Below, one piece after another: positions 17,969 to 29,102 of a stretch of 64,000 bases of DNA; the first letter of the stretch is position 1; each line of letters begins with the position of its first letter. The notes beneath the pieces were generated by a model, which did not search any database, was not told the DNA's origin, and saw only the letters and a program-made list of their open reading frames with translations. Both the position numbers and the translations under genes were made by a program. The stretch covers positions 3,235,001-3,299,000 of the forward strand of contig NZ_JABFHO010000001.1 in NCBI RefSeq assembly GCF_013404085.1. Reading direction: 5' to 3'. The DNA is from Winogradskyella helgolandensis. Its GTDB lineage: Bacteria; Bacteroidota; Bacteroidia; Flavobacteriales; Flavobacteriaceae.

Positions 17969-18331
17969 TTAAATAGATTTCATTAATAAATTTGCTGTTG
18001 CAGGATTAGTAGCCAAAGGTACATCATGTACATCACACAATCTCATTAACATCAGAATATCGGGTTCGTGTGGATGACGATCTAATGGATCTCTAAAAAA
18101 CAATACCATATCGCATTGACCCTCAGCAACTCTAGCTGCTATTTGAGCATCTCCACCTAAGGGACCAGAAAGTAAAGCATTAACTTCAAAACCTGCTTTG
18201 CTTACTTTTTCACCGGTTGTTCCTGTAGAAATTAATACAATTTTCTTCTGAAGTAAAATATCTCTGTGTTCATTTAAAAATTGTACCATTTCGGCTTTCT
18301 TTCCATCATGAGCAATAATAGCTATTATCAT
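17969..18331 (-). CDS. mgsA: methylglyoxal synthase
   Basis: A 120-residue enzyme that converts dihydroxyacetone phosphate to methylglyoxal and phosphate, a bypass of lower glycolysis. Motifs: IAHDGKK with His8, the phosphate loop STGTTGEK, GPLGGDAQIA with Asp61, and FFRDPLDRHPHEPD carrying Asp81, His88 and Asp91. These correspond in order to the catalytic residues of the E. coli enzyme, offset by about ten. It follows the sugar-kinase-like gene with only one base between, and is near gapA and pfkA, which fits overflow control of triose phosphates. Confidence 0.95.
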   Translation of the reverse strand: MIIAIIAHDGKKAEMVQFLNEHRDILLQKKIVLISTGTTGEKVSKAGFEVNALLSGPLGGDAQIAARVAEGQCDMVLFFRDPLDRHPHEPDILMLMRLCDVHDVPLATNPATANLLMKSI

Positions 18332-18332
18332 A

Positions 18333-19196
18333 TTAAAGATTTTTTACGTGATAATTAACTAAACCTTCAATTGGTCGTCTTACAAAATTACCGACGTTAA
18401 ATCCATATTCTTTAGCGACTTGCTTAATTTCATCTTGACCAAAATACGCTATAGAACCTGCAAAATGAACTGGAACACCATTTTCTAACTCCTCTTTATA
18501 TTGAAGAATCATATTTTCTGTAAACAAGCGAATTCCGTTAGTTATAAGATTGCTAATATATTCTGAATCTTTATTAATAAACATAAATTCCGCATGATCT
18601 GCTAAATAGGCACTTGGATTGGTTTGTTTATAAAGATTATACTTAATAAAATCGGCCTCTAAATTATGCTTATGAGCGAATGCCACACTAATAGTATCTG
18701 GCATTTTTTTAAAGTAGTAATCTCTAATTAATTGTTTACCAAAATAGTTTCCACTGGCATCGTCCATTAATATAAATCCAAGACTATTTACACGTTGGTG
18801 TAAATCTTCACCATCATAATAACTACAATTAGAACCTGTTCCTAGTATACAAACTACTGCAGCTTCATCATTAGAATTAATACATGCTCTAACTGCTGCA
18901 TAGGTATCTTCTCTAACTTCTACTGTTGCGTTAACGAAATACGATTCCAAAATTGATTTTAATAACAGGGTTGGTTTCTCCGTACCGCAGCCTGCACCAT
19001 AAAAATAAATATGTGTAACATCGCTAGCAATTGCCATTAATTCTTTACTCTTACGAATTGTTTTATTCAGTTTTTTTTCTGCTACAATTGCAGGGTTTAA
19101 ACCTTTGGTTCTAATTTTATCAACGGCTTGTTTACCATCAGAGTCGATTGCAATCCAATCGCATTTTGTAGAACCTCCATCTGTAATTAAAATCAT
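18333..19196 (-). CDS. N-acetylglucosamine kinase-like BadF/BadG ATPase
   Basis: A 287-residue protein of the actin-like ATPase superfamily: phosphate-1 motif LITDGGSTKCDW at the N-terminus, the phosphate-2 region CILGTGSNCSYYDG, an adenosine-type motif FAGSIAYFG near the C-terminus, and a conserved LMDDASGNYFGKQLI stretch. The BadF/BadG/N-acetylglucosamine kinase family phosphorylates amino sugars; the exact sugar cannot be read from sequence. It is coupled to mgsA. It lies downstream of gapA but is separated from it by a terminator hairpin at 19214-19256. Confidence 0.88.
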   Translation of the reverse strand: MILITDGGSTKCDWIAIDSDGKQAVDKIRTKGLNPAIVAEKKLNKTIRKSKELMAIASDVTHIYFYGAGCGTEKPTLLLKSILESYFVNATVEVREDTYAAVRACINSNDEAAVVCILGTGSNCSYYDGEDLHQRVNSLGFILMDDASGNYFGKQLIRDYYFKKMPDTISVAFAHKHNLEADFIKYNLYKQTNPSAYLADHAEFMFINKDSEYISNLITNGIRLFTENMILQYKEELENGVPVHFAGSIAYFGQDEIKQVAKEYGFNVGNFVRRPIEGLVNYHVKNL

Positions 19197-19213
19197 GATA
19201 ATGAGTTTATATA

Positions 19214-19256
19214 AAAATTCCGTAGTCTATGACAATACATAATCCTACGGAATTTT
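19214..19256 (-). terminator. terminator after gapA
   Basis: The stem AAAATTCCGTAG / CTACGGAATTTT is perfect over 12 bp with a 19-base loop. On the minus strand it is followed by a T run. It would reduce read-through from gapA into the kinase gene. Confidence 0.75.
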
Positions 19257-19274
19257 CAGAATTAATACTATGTC

Positions 19275-20291
<1,017 letters not shown>

Positions 20292-20308
20292 TTAATTTTT
20301 ATTATTGT

Positions 20309-21301
20309 TTAAATTGACATTATATCAGAAACTCTTAAAAGTTCCTTGTTTATTTTAGATTTTCCTTTTACTGCTTGGTCAAATGGTGTTAATTCTATGA
20401 CATCGTTTTTCATACCAACCATATAATTACTTTTACCTGTAATTAAACTTTCTACAGCTTTTACTCCCATTCTGCTAGCAAAAACTCTATCAAAACATGA
20501 TGGTGGCCCTCCACGTTGCATATGTCCAAGTACGGATACTCTTACGTCGTAATCTTCCATGTTTTGATCAACATAATCCTTAAGTTCAAAAACGCTTTTA
20601 CCTATTTTATCACCTTCAGCTACAACTACGATACTAGATGTTTTTCCAGATTTTTTACTTCGTTTTAAAGACTCAACAAGTCTATCTAATCCTAAATCTT
20701 CCTCAGGAATTAAAATTTCTTCTGCACCACCAGCAATTCCAACGTTCAACGCAATGTGTCCAACATCTCTTCCCATAACTTCAATAAAAAACAATCTGTT
20801 ATGTGAACTGGCTGTATCTCTAATTTTATCTATAACTTCTACAACTGTATTTAAAGCCGTATCGTAACCTAATGTATGTGTTGTACCAAAAATATCATTA
20901 TCTATAGTACCAGGGATTCCCATGACTGGAAAATTGAATTCTTTATTAAAAATCATAGCTCCAGTAAAACTACCATCTCCACCTATAACAACAAAAGCAT
21001 CAATACCAGCTTTTTTTAATTGCTCGTAGGCTGTTTGTCTACCTTCTTTAGTTCTGAACCCTTTAGAACGTGCTGATTTTAAAATTGTGCCTCCTTTATT
21101 AATGATACCTCTTACACTACGAGCATCCATTTCTTCGAAATCTCCATCAATCATTCCCTCATAACCTCTATAAATACCGTAGCATTTTATATCGTGAAAA
21201 GCACAAGTTCTTACTACAGCTCTAATTGCAGCGTTCATTCCTGGCGCATCTCCTCCAGATGTTAAAACACCTATTTTTTTTATTGTTTGTAGCATTTTCA
21301 T
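20309..21301 (-). CDS. pfkA: ATP-dependent 6-phosphofructokinase
   Basis: A 330-residue PfkA-type enzyme that phosphorylates fructose 6-phosphate. Motifs: GVLTSGGDAPGMNAAIR (ATP site), GGDGSFTGA, the catalytic PGTIDNDI, and HMQRGGPPSCFDR. The glycine in GGDGS indicates ATP rather than pyrophosphate use. The start may be residue 1 or the Met at residue 3 (21295). It is first of the likely pfkA-gapA transcript. Confidence 0.97.
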   Translation of the reverse strand: MKMLQTIKKIGVLTSGGDAPGMNAAIRAVVRTCAFHDIKCYGIYRGYEGMIDGDFEEMDARSVRGIINKGGTILKSARSKGFRTKEGRQTAYEQLKKAGIDAFVVIGGDGSFTGAMIFNKEFNFPVMGIPGTIDNDIFGTTHTLGYDTALNTVVEVIDKIRDTASSHNRLFFIEVMGRDVGHIALNVGIAGGAEEILIPEEDLGLDRLVESLKRSKKSGKTSSIVVVAEGDKIGKSVFELKDYVDQNMEDYDVRVSVLGHMQRGGPPSCFDRVFASRMGVKAVESLITGKSNYMVGMKNDVIELTPFDQAVKGKSKINKELLRVSDIMSI

Positions 21302-21431
21302 AAATTATTTACAGTAAAATTAAGAAACAATATATATATAAATGTGACTATTATCATAAAAATTATAGTGACAAATCAATTCAATCGTTTTCGTTAATAA
21401 GTATTTAATAAATATGAAAAAAATAACCTAT

Positions 21432-24400
21432 TTAAGACTTAGTTTTTGACTTTTTATCTTTCATTGTCATATAATCTGGCATCAAATCATCTTCATTTTC
21501 TTCCTTTGCTTTCTCTTTCTTTTCACTTTTATCACTTCTATTCTTTCCTGAAAAGATAATTTGAAGAAATTCTTTAAAAGAATCAAATTCAACATTATAA
21601 GACAAACCTACACCTTGAGTATAGCCAATTTCTTCACCAAAGTTTCTTATACTGTTTTCTCTGTTAAAAACTTTAGCTCTAAGTGTACCGTCTTCATTTA
21701 GCAATAAATCTATTTGCACATCTCCACTTATAACGGTCTGACTAGCGCTTCCAAAAGGTACACCAACTTTACCATTTACCAAGATTTTATCACTTATTTT
21801 GGTTTGAAGTGTTAAACCAAATTTATTATTAGTTTGTAAGTCTGGAGTGTCTTGTCCTAATTCAAGATCGATGCCTATGTCTAAATTTCCATTACTTGTG
21901 CCAAAAAGGTTATTTACAATACCCGTTAAACGTTCTGAAATTGTACCCGTAAAATTTGCACCTCCTAAGCTACTCGAAAAACCTCCTGTTGCTAAAAATA
22001 TTAAAGCTTGATTGTCGCGTTCGTCTTTTGATGACAACCTATATTCCAACTCAGATTTTACTGTAGAACTAACATTAGGAAAATGAAAATCGAATTGAGG
22101 ATCTGGCTGTTCTAATTGACCTGTTAAATGAATTTCGACTTCGACATCAATACTTTGATTAATGGGATTATCTAATAGTACTGACGGATTTGCGTTTCCT
22201 GCATATAGAGCCTTTAGGTTTATTTCCGCTCCCATTGGATCACCTTCCCAAACAATACTACCTCCTTGTTCTACCTTAAACTTCTTTTCAACAAAGCCTC
22301 CATACTTAAAGTTATACGTTCCATCATAAACCACAAAATCTCCCCACATATTAAAAGTTCCGTTGGTATTGATTAAGAAGTTTAACCCTCCCACTCCTCT
22401 TCCTTTTATAGTACTTCCTGCTTCTTTATCTATTACTATTTCTATAACTGCATTTTCATTTACATTTAAATCAAAATCTAACACCAAACCTTTGATTTCA
22501 ATTTGCTCAACAATGTCTCCCTTTAGTCTTGCCGCTTTTTCTTCTGGACTTAAAAAATGAATATAAGTATTGTCTCCAAAACTTTCAGAATCATTTAATG
22601 GAATAAAAAACTCGGTTCCGGCTTCTGTTCTTCCATTTATAACTTTAATAGTTAATTGATCTGTTGGGCCTTTAATCTCTGCTGTTCCTGAAATAAAACC
22701 TGTACCATAATATAGTTCGTCTTCAGATTCTTCCGTGTTTAAAACTAAAAGTCGGTCTGTGTTTAATTCTAATCCTAGTTTCCAATCTGAAAAGTTATTA
22801 TGTGCGATAAACCCATTTAGACTGCCTTTAGAAAAGTATTCAGAATCCGTCATGGCAACATCATTAAAAATAAATTGCTGACCTCTAAGCGATACTTTAG
22901 AATCGAAATCAAAACCATAATCTACATTAAGATATGGAATGGATAAGCCTGCCCTATCTAATAGTAATTCTCCATAAATAGCAGGTTTATTAAGGCTTCC
23001 TGTGACATTAGCATAACCAGACACTAAACCTCGGATATTATTAATAACACCTTCTCCTAATGGGTTTAAGGGATCTAACAGAAACTCTTCAAATTTCACA
23101 TTTAAGTCAATTTCCGGATTTGACTTAGCAACATCTATAGTGCCCTTTGCATCTAATGATTTTAAATTATCATTAACTAAAGTTACATCTACATTGTAAT
23201 TGGTTATAGAATTATTACCTTCAATATTGGCTTTAAGGTTTCCTAAATCATAATCATTTACAAAAAAGCCACTTATTTCTACATTAGATTTTGGTAAATA
23301 GACACCTTCCTTTTGTACCACATCTAATTTACCATTTACAATCCCTCTTAATGCCAAACTATCAATACGAGGAGTAATTTTTACTAATTCAACATCTTTA
23401 AAACCTACATTAAAGTTTTTATTGGTTGAATCTATGACTTTTCCGGATACTAAAATTTCCTCATCATCGTGTGTTATTCTAATAGGAAAAATATCGAATG
23501 ATTTGAAACCCCTATCAAAAGTCACCTTATTTAAGGTGTCCCTTTCTGAATTTAAGAGCCAATCATAACCTTTAAATTTTACTTCAGATTTTTTTAAACC
23601 TATAACAGATTTATTCGTTTTATCTATAGTATAAAACATGCTTAAATTAAAATCATCAGCATTATTTGTACCTCCTTTAAATTCAGACTTAATTAATAAA
23701 GTATCGCGCCTTGTAACGTTAATAAGACTAAATTGAGACGCTTGGTACATACCTGCATTAAGACTATCTATTTCTATGTAAGTATTAAATAACGGATTAC
23801 TATTATCAATATCGATGTTGATATTATTTGCGAAGTAATCATTAAATTTAATTTCTGGTGAATTAAAGGTGAGTTCAAATCCTTTTTCATCGGTTTCAAT
23901 TCGGCCTTCAATAAACGTGTTTTTTCCTAAGATTAAATCTTTAAAGAATACAGTGGCAATTTTTGAATAAATGTTGAATCTAAAATCGATATACTGATCT
24001 TTATCAACCATATTAGGTACAAAATTGGTATAAATACTTCCAACCGAATTTTCTACCAAACCTAATATATCTTTCGTCTTAAACTGTCCTGTTATTTTAC
24101 CATCAATAATATCTGGTGAGTTAATAGCAATCGTACGTTCATTATCGTTAAAGGAAGATACAATATCAAAATCTTCAAAATTGTAATTATTATCTTGATT
24201 CTTATAGGTTGTGTTTTTTATATTGATGGCACCAATGGCATTGTCTAAGGTTGTACCTGTTGCAGACATGGTCACTAAACCTCTAAATTCCGAAATGCTA
24301 TCTCGTTTTACAAAGTTTAAATTACTAAGGTTTGCATAACCAACATTAGCTTTAAAATCGAATTTTTTAAGGTCTTCGGAAAAATCTGCCAATCCGTTAA

Positions 24401-25823
24401 AATCCAGTTGTAAATTAAGGTCTTCAACTTTTACAATTCCGTTAAAAATACTATTCCCTAAATCTCCCGAAAGTGCAATATCTCTGTACGTATACCCATT
24501 GTAATCTAATACAAAAACATCACCCTTTACTTCTGTTTTTAAATTCTTAATGGTAAATCCTTTACCATCAACATCGAGATTTAAAGTGGCAGTTTTCACT
24601 AATGGATCATTGATGAGTTCTCCAATATTAAATTCATCTAGGACAATATTTCCAATATAACTGGCATTATCAATATTATCTAAATTCGTCAATTGTAAAT
24701 TAGATTTAATAAACCCTAAATCTGTATTTATTTCGATATCTGCATCTATTCGCTTTGCCGTAATAAATGATGTTCCTTTTATCTTAAAATTACCAACCTT
24801 TGAAATCACGCTTGGAATAGAATTCCCTAGTAGTCTTGGCAATAAGGCGGTTAAATCTCTATAATTTGAAGCTAAATTTTCAAAATCCCCTCGTAAGGCA
24901 AAACTATCTTCCTCTTTACTAAATAAATTTTTAAACGTAATATCTCCAATAATTCTTGTATTTGAAGTTGTACTTATATTGAGGTTTTTAGCTTCAAGAT
25001 TATTTAGCGTTCCTGTTAAATCTGCATTAAAATCAGCATGCTGATCCGTTCCAAATTCATCGAAAAATACGTTTAATTCTGTCAATGAAATATCAGAATC
25101 TCTAAAACTCGCTTCAACATTTACTTTGTCTGTAAAGTATTTTAAATCTTCACGTTTATAGTTAAATCTTAAATCTCCTTTCAGTTCTGACAATTCAGTT
25201 TTAATGTTTAAATCACCAAATATCATATGATCTAAGGTGTATTCAAAATTTGCCATTAGGTTTTTAACAGCAATACCTCTACTGTCTATAAAACTGAATT
25301 TATTAATTCGAGAACTTACCTCTGGACCATTAATTAGAAAGTTAGTTGTATTAGCATTTAACTCCGTAAATTCAAAGATTTTAGGAGTTTCTAGGTTTTC
25401 ATCGATTAATCTAAAAATTCCGCCTTCAATAGAAACATCACTAGATGAAAAAAGAAACTCACTAGGACCAACTCTTGGGTTATCACTATCAAATTTAGCT
25501 ACAAAAACATCTAAGTTGGTATCCGTTTCACCCTTATAAGTTTTTAAATTAAACATCACATCTTGAAGATCTATATCTCCAAAATTGAGTTTGCTATTCA
25601 TTAAATTCTGAAAGCTAATGATGGAACTATTTAATTCACCAACACTAATAAGGGTGTCTTTTTTGTAATCTCTAATCAGTATTTCTTTCAGTTCAATATC
25701 TCCATTAAGCTGAAGACCAACACGTCCAATATTAATATTAGTTTTAAAGTCGTTATTAATTCTATCGGTTGCGTATCTACCCAACCTAGTTTGTACAGCC
25801 GGAATAGATAGCACCAAAAACAA
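21432..25823 (-). CDS. tamB: TamB-type translocation and assembly module protein, start unclear
   Basis: A very large envelope protein (1463 residues from the TTG at 25823) made of repetitive beta-rich segments typical of TamB/AsmA-like lipid-transfer bridges, with the DUF490-type C-terminus (GSLGGANFTGTISERLTG..., YRLSSKDERDNQALIFLATGG). It probably spans the periplasm and links inner and outer membranes. The start is odd. The frame stays open upstream to a TAA at 25908-25910, and these 28 codons encode a basic segment and a membrane helix (KRILKILGKIVAIILLLFF), as expected for TamB, yet contain no ATG, GTG or TTG. The TTG at 25823 would cut the anchor in half. Confidence 0.85.
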   Translation of the reverse strand: MFLVLSIPAVQTRLGRYATDRINNDFKTNINIGRVGLQLNGDIELKEILIRDYKKDTLISVGELNSSIISFQNLMNSKLNFGDIDLQDVMFNLKTYKGETDTNLDVFVAKFDSDNPRVGPSEFLFSSSDVSIEGGIFRLIDENLETPKIFEFTELNANTTNFLINGPEVSSRINKFSFIDSRGIAVKNLMANFEYTLDHMIFGDLNIKTELSELKGDLRFNYKREDLKYFTDKVNVEASFRDSDISLTELNVFFDEFGTDQHADFNADLTGTLNNLEAKNLNISTTSNTRIIGDITFKNLFSKEEDSFALRGDFENLASNYRDLTALLPRLLGNSIPSVISKVGNFKIKGTSFITAKRIDADIEINTDLGFIKSNLQLTNLDNIDNASYIGNIVLDEFNIGELINDPLVKTATLNLDVDGKGFTIKNLKTEVKGDVFVLDYNGYTYRDIALSGDLGNSIFNGIVKVEDLNLQLDFNGLADFSEDLKKFDFKANVGYANLSNLNFVKRDSISEFRGLVTMSATGTTLDNAIGAINIKNTTYKNQDNNYNFEDFDIVSSFNDNERTIAINSPDIIDGKITGQFKTKDILGLVENSVGSIYTNFVPNMVDKDQYIDFRFNIYSKIATVFFKDLILGKNTFIEGRIETDEKGFELTFNSPEIKFNDYFANNINIDIDNSNPLFNTYIEIDSLNAGMYQASQFSLINVTRRDTLLIKSEFKGGTNNADDFNLSMFYTIDKTNKSVIGLKKSEVKFKGYDWLLNSERDTLNKVTFDRGFKSFDIFPIRITHDDEEILVSGKVIDSTNKNFNVGFKDVELVKITPRIDSLALRGIVNGKLDVVQKEGVYLPKSNVEISGFFVNDYDLGNLKANIEGNNSITNYNVDVTLVNDNLKSLDAKGTIDVAKSNPEIDLNVKFEEFLLDPLNPLGEGVINNIRGLVSGYANVTGSLNKPAIYGELLLDRAGLSIPYLNVDYGFDFDSKVSLRGQQFIFNDVAMTDSEYFSKGSLNGFIAHNNFSDWKLGLELNTDRLLVLNTEESEDELYYGTGFISGTAEIKGPTDQLTIKVINGRTEAGTEFFIPLNDSESFGDNTYIHFLSPEEKAARLKGDIVEQIEIKGLVLDFDLNVNENAVIEIVIDKEAGSTIKGRGVGGLNFLINTNGTFNMWGDFVVYDGTYNFKYGGFVEKKFKVEQGGSIVWEGDPMGAEINLKALYAGNANPSVLLDNPINQSIDVEVEIHLTGQLEQPDPQFDFHFPNVSSTVKSELEYRLSSKDERDNQALIFLATGGFSSSLGGANFTGTISERLTGIVNNLFGTSNGNLDIGIDLELGQDTPDLQTNNKFGLTLQTKISDKILVNGKVGVPFGSASQTVISGDVQIDLLLNEDGTLRAKVFNRENSIRNFGEEIGYTQGVGLSYNVEFDSFKEFLQIIFSGKNRSDKSEKKEKAKEENEDDLMPDYMTMKDKKSKTKS

Positions 25824-25910
25824 AATGAAAAAAAGCAGCAGTATAATTGCTACTATTTTACCTAGTATTTTGAGTATCCGTTTGATAGAATTTATGAAAT
25901 TTATTTTTTA

Positions 25911-26164
25911 CTCCAATTAAACTTCAAAATAATCGATTAAATTAGTTTCTTTTTCCTTTTTATTTCATTCAAAAATAGAACCGTAGCTATGGCTGTGCTA
26001 AGATTTTTTATATTCTAAAAAGAAAAAATAATTCAAATTTATTATCAACCATTTTAAAATTAATTTGGTCTGATTTCTTATTACCTTTGTCCTTACAATA
26101 CGTTGTTAATAAGGTAATGGACTTTAACTGGTAAAATTAACAATTATTGTGCCTAATATCGACT
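25911..26164. other. divergent tamB/tsaD intergenic region
   Basis: About 250 bases of AT-rich DNA without coding potential between tamB (minus) and tsaD (plus). It holds the tsaD promoter at 26064-26089. No terminator or stress palindrome was seen. Confidence 0.6.
26064..26089 (+). promoter_or_regulatory. tsaD promoter of Bacteroidota type
   Basis: TTTG at 26064-26067 and TACCTTTG at 26082-26089 match the -33 TTTG and -7 TAnnTTTG elements of the Bacteroidota primary sigma factor. The expected start is near 26093, about 70 bases before the tsaD ATG. Confidence 0.65.
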
Positions 26165-27187
26165 ATGAAAAAAGAAAATATTTATATCCTCGGAATTGAG
26201 TCGTCTTGCGATGATACATCAGCTGCCATACTATGTAACGACCAAATTCTGAGCAATGTTGTTGCAGATCAAAAAATACATACAGAATATGGTGGTGTTG
26301 TACCAGAACTAGCGTCACGAGCCCATCAACAAAACATTGTTCCTGTCGTACACCAAGCTATTGAAAAAGCGGGAATTAAAAAAGAACAAATAAGCGCTGT
26401 TGCTTTTACAAGAGGCCCTGGTTTAATGGGTTCCTTATTGGTTGGAACTTCTTTTGCTAAATCTCTGGCTTACGGATTAGATATTCCATTGATTGATGTT
26501 AACCACATGCAAGCGCATATTTTAGCACATTTTATAGACGAAGAAAATCATAAAAAACCTCCTTTTCCTTTTTTAGCCATGACTATTTCTGGTGGACACA
26601 CACAGATTGTAAAAGTGAGTAGTCATTTTGAAATGGAAGTTTTAGGGGAAACGATTGATGATGCTGTCGGTGAGGCTTTTGATAAGAGTGGTAAAGTTTT
26701 AGGTTTAGGCTATCCTGCAGGACCAGAAATTGACAGACGTGCACAACTTGGCAATCCGAAAGCGTATCAATTTACAAAACCAAAAGTAGATGGATTAAAT
26801 TTCAGTTTTTCAGGTTTAAAAACGAACATTCTCTATTTTGTACAACGCGAAGTAAAAGCAAATCCGAACTTTATTGAAGAGAATCTTAATGATATCTGTG
26901 CTTCTATTCAATATACAATCATCGGTATTTTAATGGCGAAATTAAAATTAGCAGTTAAGCAAACTGGCATAAATCATATTGCGATTGGTGGCGGAGTTTC
27001 AGCAAATTCAGGTATTAGAAAAGCATTAAAAGACGCTGAACAAAAATTTGGTTGGACAAGCTATATTCCAAAATTTGAATACACTACAGATAATGCTGCA
27101 ATGATTGCCATTGTTGGTTATTTAAAGTATTTAGAAAAGGATTTTTCTGATTTTGATGTGATGGCTACGGCACGATTGAAGATATAA
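26165..27187 (+). CDS. tsaD: tRNA N6-threonylcarbamoyladenosine transferase TsaD
   Basis: A 340-residue enzyme that transfers the threonylcarbamoyl group to A37 of ANN-decoding tRNAs, working with TsaB and TsaE. Motifs: ILGIESSCDDTSAAI, the metal-binding HMQAHILAH, SGGHTQIV, and GGGVSANSGIR near the C-terminus. The start at 26165 (MKKENIYILGIESS) is preferred over the upstream in-frame GTG at 26147. Its stop overlaps the next ATG by one base (TAATG). Confidence 0.96.
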   Translation: MKKENIYILGIESSCDDTSAAILCNDQILSNVVADQKIHTEYGGVVPELASRAHQQNIVPVVHQAIEKAGIKKEQISAVAFTRGPGLMGSLLVGTSFAKSLAYGLDIPLIDVNHMQAHILAHFIDEENHKKPPFPFLAMTISGGHTQIVKVSSHFEMEVLGETIDDAVGEAFDKSGKVLGLGYPAGPEIDRRAQLGNPKAYQFTKPKVDGLNFSFSGLKTNILYFVQREVKANPNFIEENLNDICASIQYTIIGILMAKLKLAVKQTGINHIAIGGGVSANSGIRKALKDAEQKFGWTSYIPKFEYTTDNAAMIAIVGYLKYLEKDFSDFDVMATARLKI

Positions 27188-27654
27188 TGCTTAAATTAAA
27201 ATCTTATAAATATTATATTTTTTTAATAAGCGCTTTAGCAATCTGTTGGGTTATTTTTAAGGTTATAGATTTAAATTTTGTTTTCAATATTTTAGACACC
27301 TATTATGTTGTTCAGTATTCAGATATTATTGTAATATTTATTATTCCTATACTTTTAATAGGCCTAATATATTGGCTATTTTCAAAAAGTAAAATTACCC
27401 TAATTAAAAATTTAGTTAATATTCATAATTTAACAACCATTTTTGGTATTGTTTTATTAGTAATCATATTTCTTTTCAACGAATTTATCAGTCCTTTAGG
27501 TTCCTCATCGCGATTCCCACTTTTTGATGAAAGCGAAAACACAAGTGTAACACTAATAACACTATGTGTCGTAATTTTAGCATCGCAAATATTATTTGTT
27601 ATTAATGTAATAATCAGTCTTATTAGATACTTTTTTTATAAAAATGAGGTGTAA
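27187..27654 (+). CDS. uncharacterised four-helix membrane protein
   Basis: A 155-residue, very hydrophobic protein with about four membrane helices (residues 9-30, 44-66, 81-99 and 125-150). A short polar loop NEFISPLGSSSRFPLFDESE faces one side. It overlaps the tsaD stop by one base, implying co-translation, but nothing suggests a role in tRNA modification. No family recognised. Confidence 0.7.
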   Translation: MLKLKSYKYYIFLISALAICWVIFKVIDLNFVFNILDTYYVVQYSDIIVIFIIPILLIGLIYWLFSKSKITLIKNLVNIHNLTTIFGIVLLVIIFLFNEFISPLGSSSRFPLFDESENTSVTLITLCVVILASQILFVINVIISLIRYFFYKNEV

Positions 27655-27765
27655 ACTTCAAAATTGTTAAAACATCTGTTAACATCCTTACCATCTTTAC
27701 TTCTATAGTGTCTTAAAATTTAGTTGTTTTGCAGTAACCCAAATCAAACCTAAAATAATTTAATT

Positions 27766-28398
27766 ATGAAACATTTATTTACGCTTTTAATTTTAGTGCC
27801 TTTATTCAGCTTTTCTCAAACATCTTTTGAAAAACAACTAGATTCCATTTCAACGCCAGAAGAAGCAACATCATTTTTAAAAGAAAACAAACCTACACAT
27901 GGTAAGCTATTTACTTTTAATAAAGAAAAACATAAAACTAGGTTGGCCGACGACTTGTTTAACCTTTCTAAAGGTGGAAAAAAAGTGTCGAGAACCGATT
28001 TCAAAAAAACCTTTTATAAGGTTATTGATAAGGCGGTAGTGGATTATTATAAATTCAACATCATTGTTTTTGATGCTGCTAAGACTTCTAATGAAGATGC
28101 AAAAACTAAACGCAGTAAAGTACTCGCACAATATGAGTCTGGTTATCGCTTTAAAGATTTAGCAAAACATAATTCAGTAGGACCAACAGCCAAAATGGGA
28201 GGCGATACTGGCTGGATTAAAGCTGGCGAAATGTCTGAGGCTTTTGATAACGAAGCTTTCAATGAAGACCATACGCTAAACGAAATTTTTTCTATTGACG
28301 ATTTAGAAAATAAAAAATATTACCTCGTTATTAAAACCGAAAACAGAACACCTATTGAAGAAATTACAGTTTTAAAATTCACAGAAGATATTGAGTAA
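27766..28398 (+). CDS. secreted parvulin-type peptidylprolyl isomerase
   Basis: A 210-residue protein with signal peptide (MKHLFTLLILVPLFSFSQ), a helical N-terminal part, and one PpiC/rotamase domain at about residues 105-195 (LAQYESGYRFKDLAKHNSVG, MGGDTGWIKAGEMSEAFDNE). It probably assists folding in the periplasm, as SurA and PrsA do. Its stop overlaps the rsmE start by one base, so the two are coupled. Confidence 0.85.
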   Translation: MKHLFTLLILVPLFSFSQTSFEKQLDSISTPEEATSFLKENKPTHGKLFTFNKEKHKTRLADDLFNLSKGGKKVSRTDFKKTFYKVIDKAVVDYYKFNIIVFDAAKTSNEDAKTKRSKVLAQYESGYRFKDLAKHNSVGPTAKMGGDTGWIKAGEMSEAFDNEAFNEDHTLNEIFSIDDLENKKYYLVIKTENRTPIEEITVLKFTEDIE

Positions 28399-29102
28399 TG
28401 CAGTTATTTTACAATCCAAATATTTCTGAAAACGATACAAGCTTTAGTTTTGACAAAGACGAAAGCCGACATATAGCAAAAGTTTTACGCAAAACTATTG
28501 GAGATACTTTACACATTACAAATGGAAACGGTTATTTATTTACAGCAGAAATCACTTTAGCAGATCAAAAGCATTGTACAGTTTCTATAACCTCTAAAAG
28601 TTTACAACCTAAACGCCATTATAATTTACATTTAGCGGTTGCACCAACAAAAATGAACGACAGATACGAGTGGTTTTTAGAAAAAGCAACTGAAATTGGT
28701 ATTGAAACTATTACTCCTATTATTTGCGATCATAGCGAACGAAAAATTGTGAAGACGGAACGTTTTGAGAAAATAATTCAGTCTGCAATGAAACAATCAT
28801 TGCAGTGTTATTTACCAAAACTAAATACTCCAATTGCGTTTAAAGACTTTATGAATCAAGATTTTACTGATCAGATTTTTATTGCGCATTGTGAAGAAAC
28901 AGACAAAAAATCTTTAAAATCACAATTAAAGTTAGCATCGGATTGTACTATTTTAATTGGACCAGAAGGAGACTTTAGCGTTAAAGAAATTGAAATGGCC
29001 TTGCAACACCAGTTTATTCCTGTAACTTTGGGTGAGACACGCTTAAGAACAGAAACAGCTGCCATTGCAGCTTGCCATTCTGTTGCATTTTTAAATGAAT
29101 AG
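28398..29102 (+). CDS. rsmE: 16S rRNA (uracil1498-N3)-methyltransferase
   Basis: A 234-residue SPOUT methyltransferase. The N-terminal PUA-like domain has SRHIAKVLRKTIGDTLHITNG. The C-terminal knotted domain has EKATEIGIETITPI, LIGPEGDFSVKEIE and LGETRLRTETAAIAA, which together define RsmE. It methylates U1498 in the 16S rRNA decoding region with S-adenosylmethionine. It overlaps its upstream neighbour by one base and its downstream neighbour by eight. Confidence 0.95.
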   Translation: MQLFYNPNISENDTSFSFDKDESRHIAKVLRKTIGDTLHITNGNGYLFTAEITLADQKHCTVSITSKSLQPKRHYNLHLAVAPTKMNDRYEWFLEKATEIGIETITPIICDHSERKIVKTERFEKIIQSAMKQSLQCYLPKLNTPIAFKDFMNQDFTDQIFIAHCEETDKKSLKSQLKLASDCTILIGPEGDFSVKEIEMALQHQFIPVTLGETRLRTETAAIAACHSVAFLNE

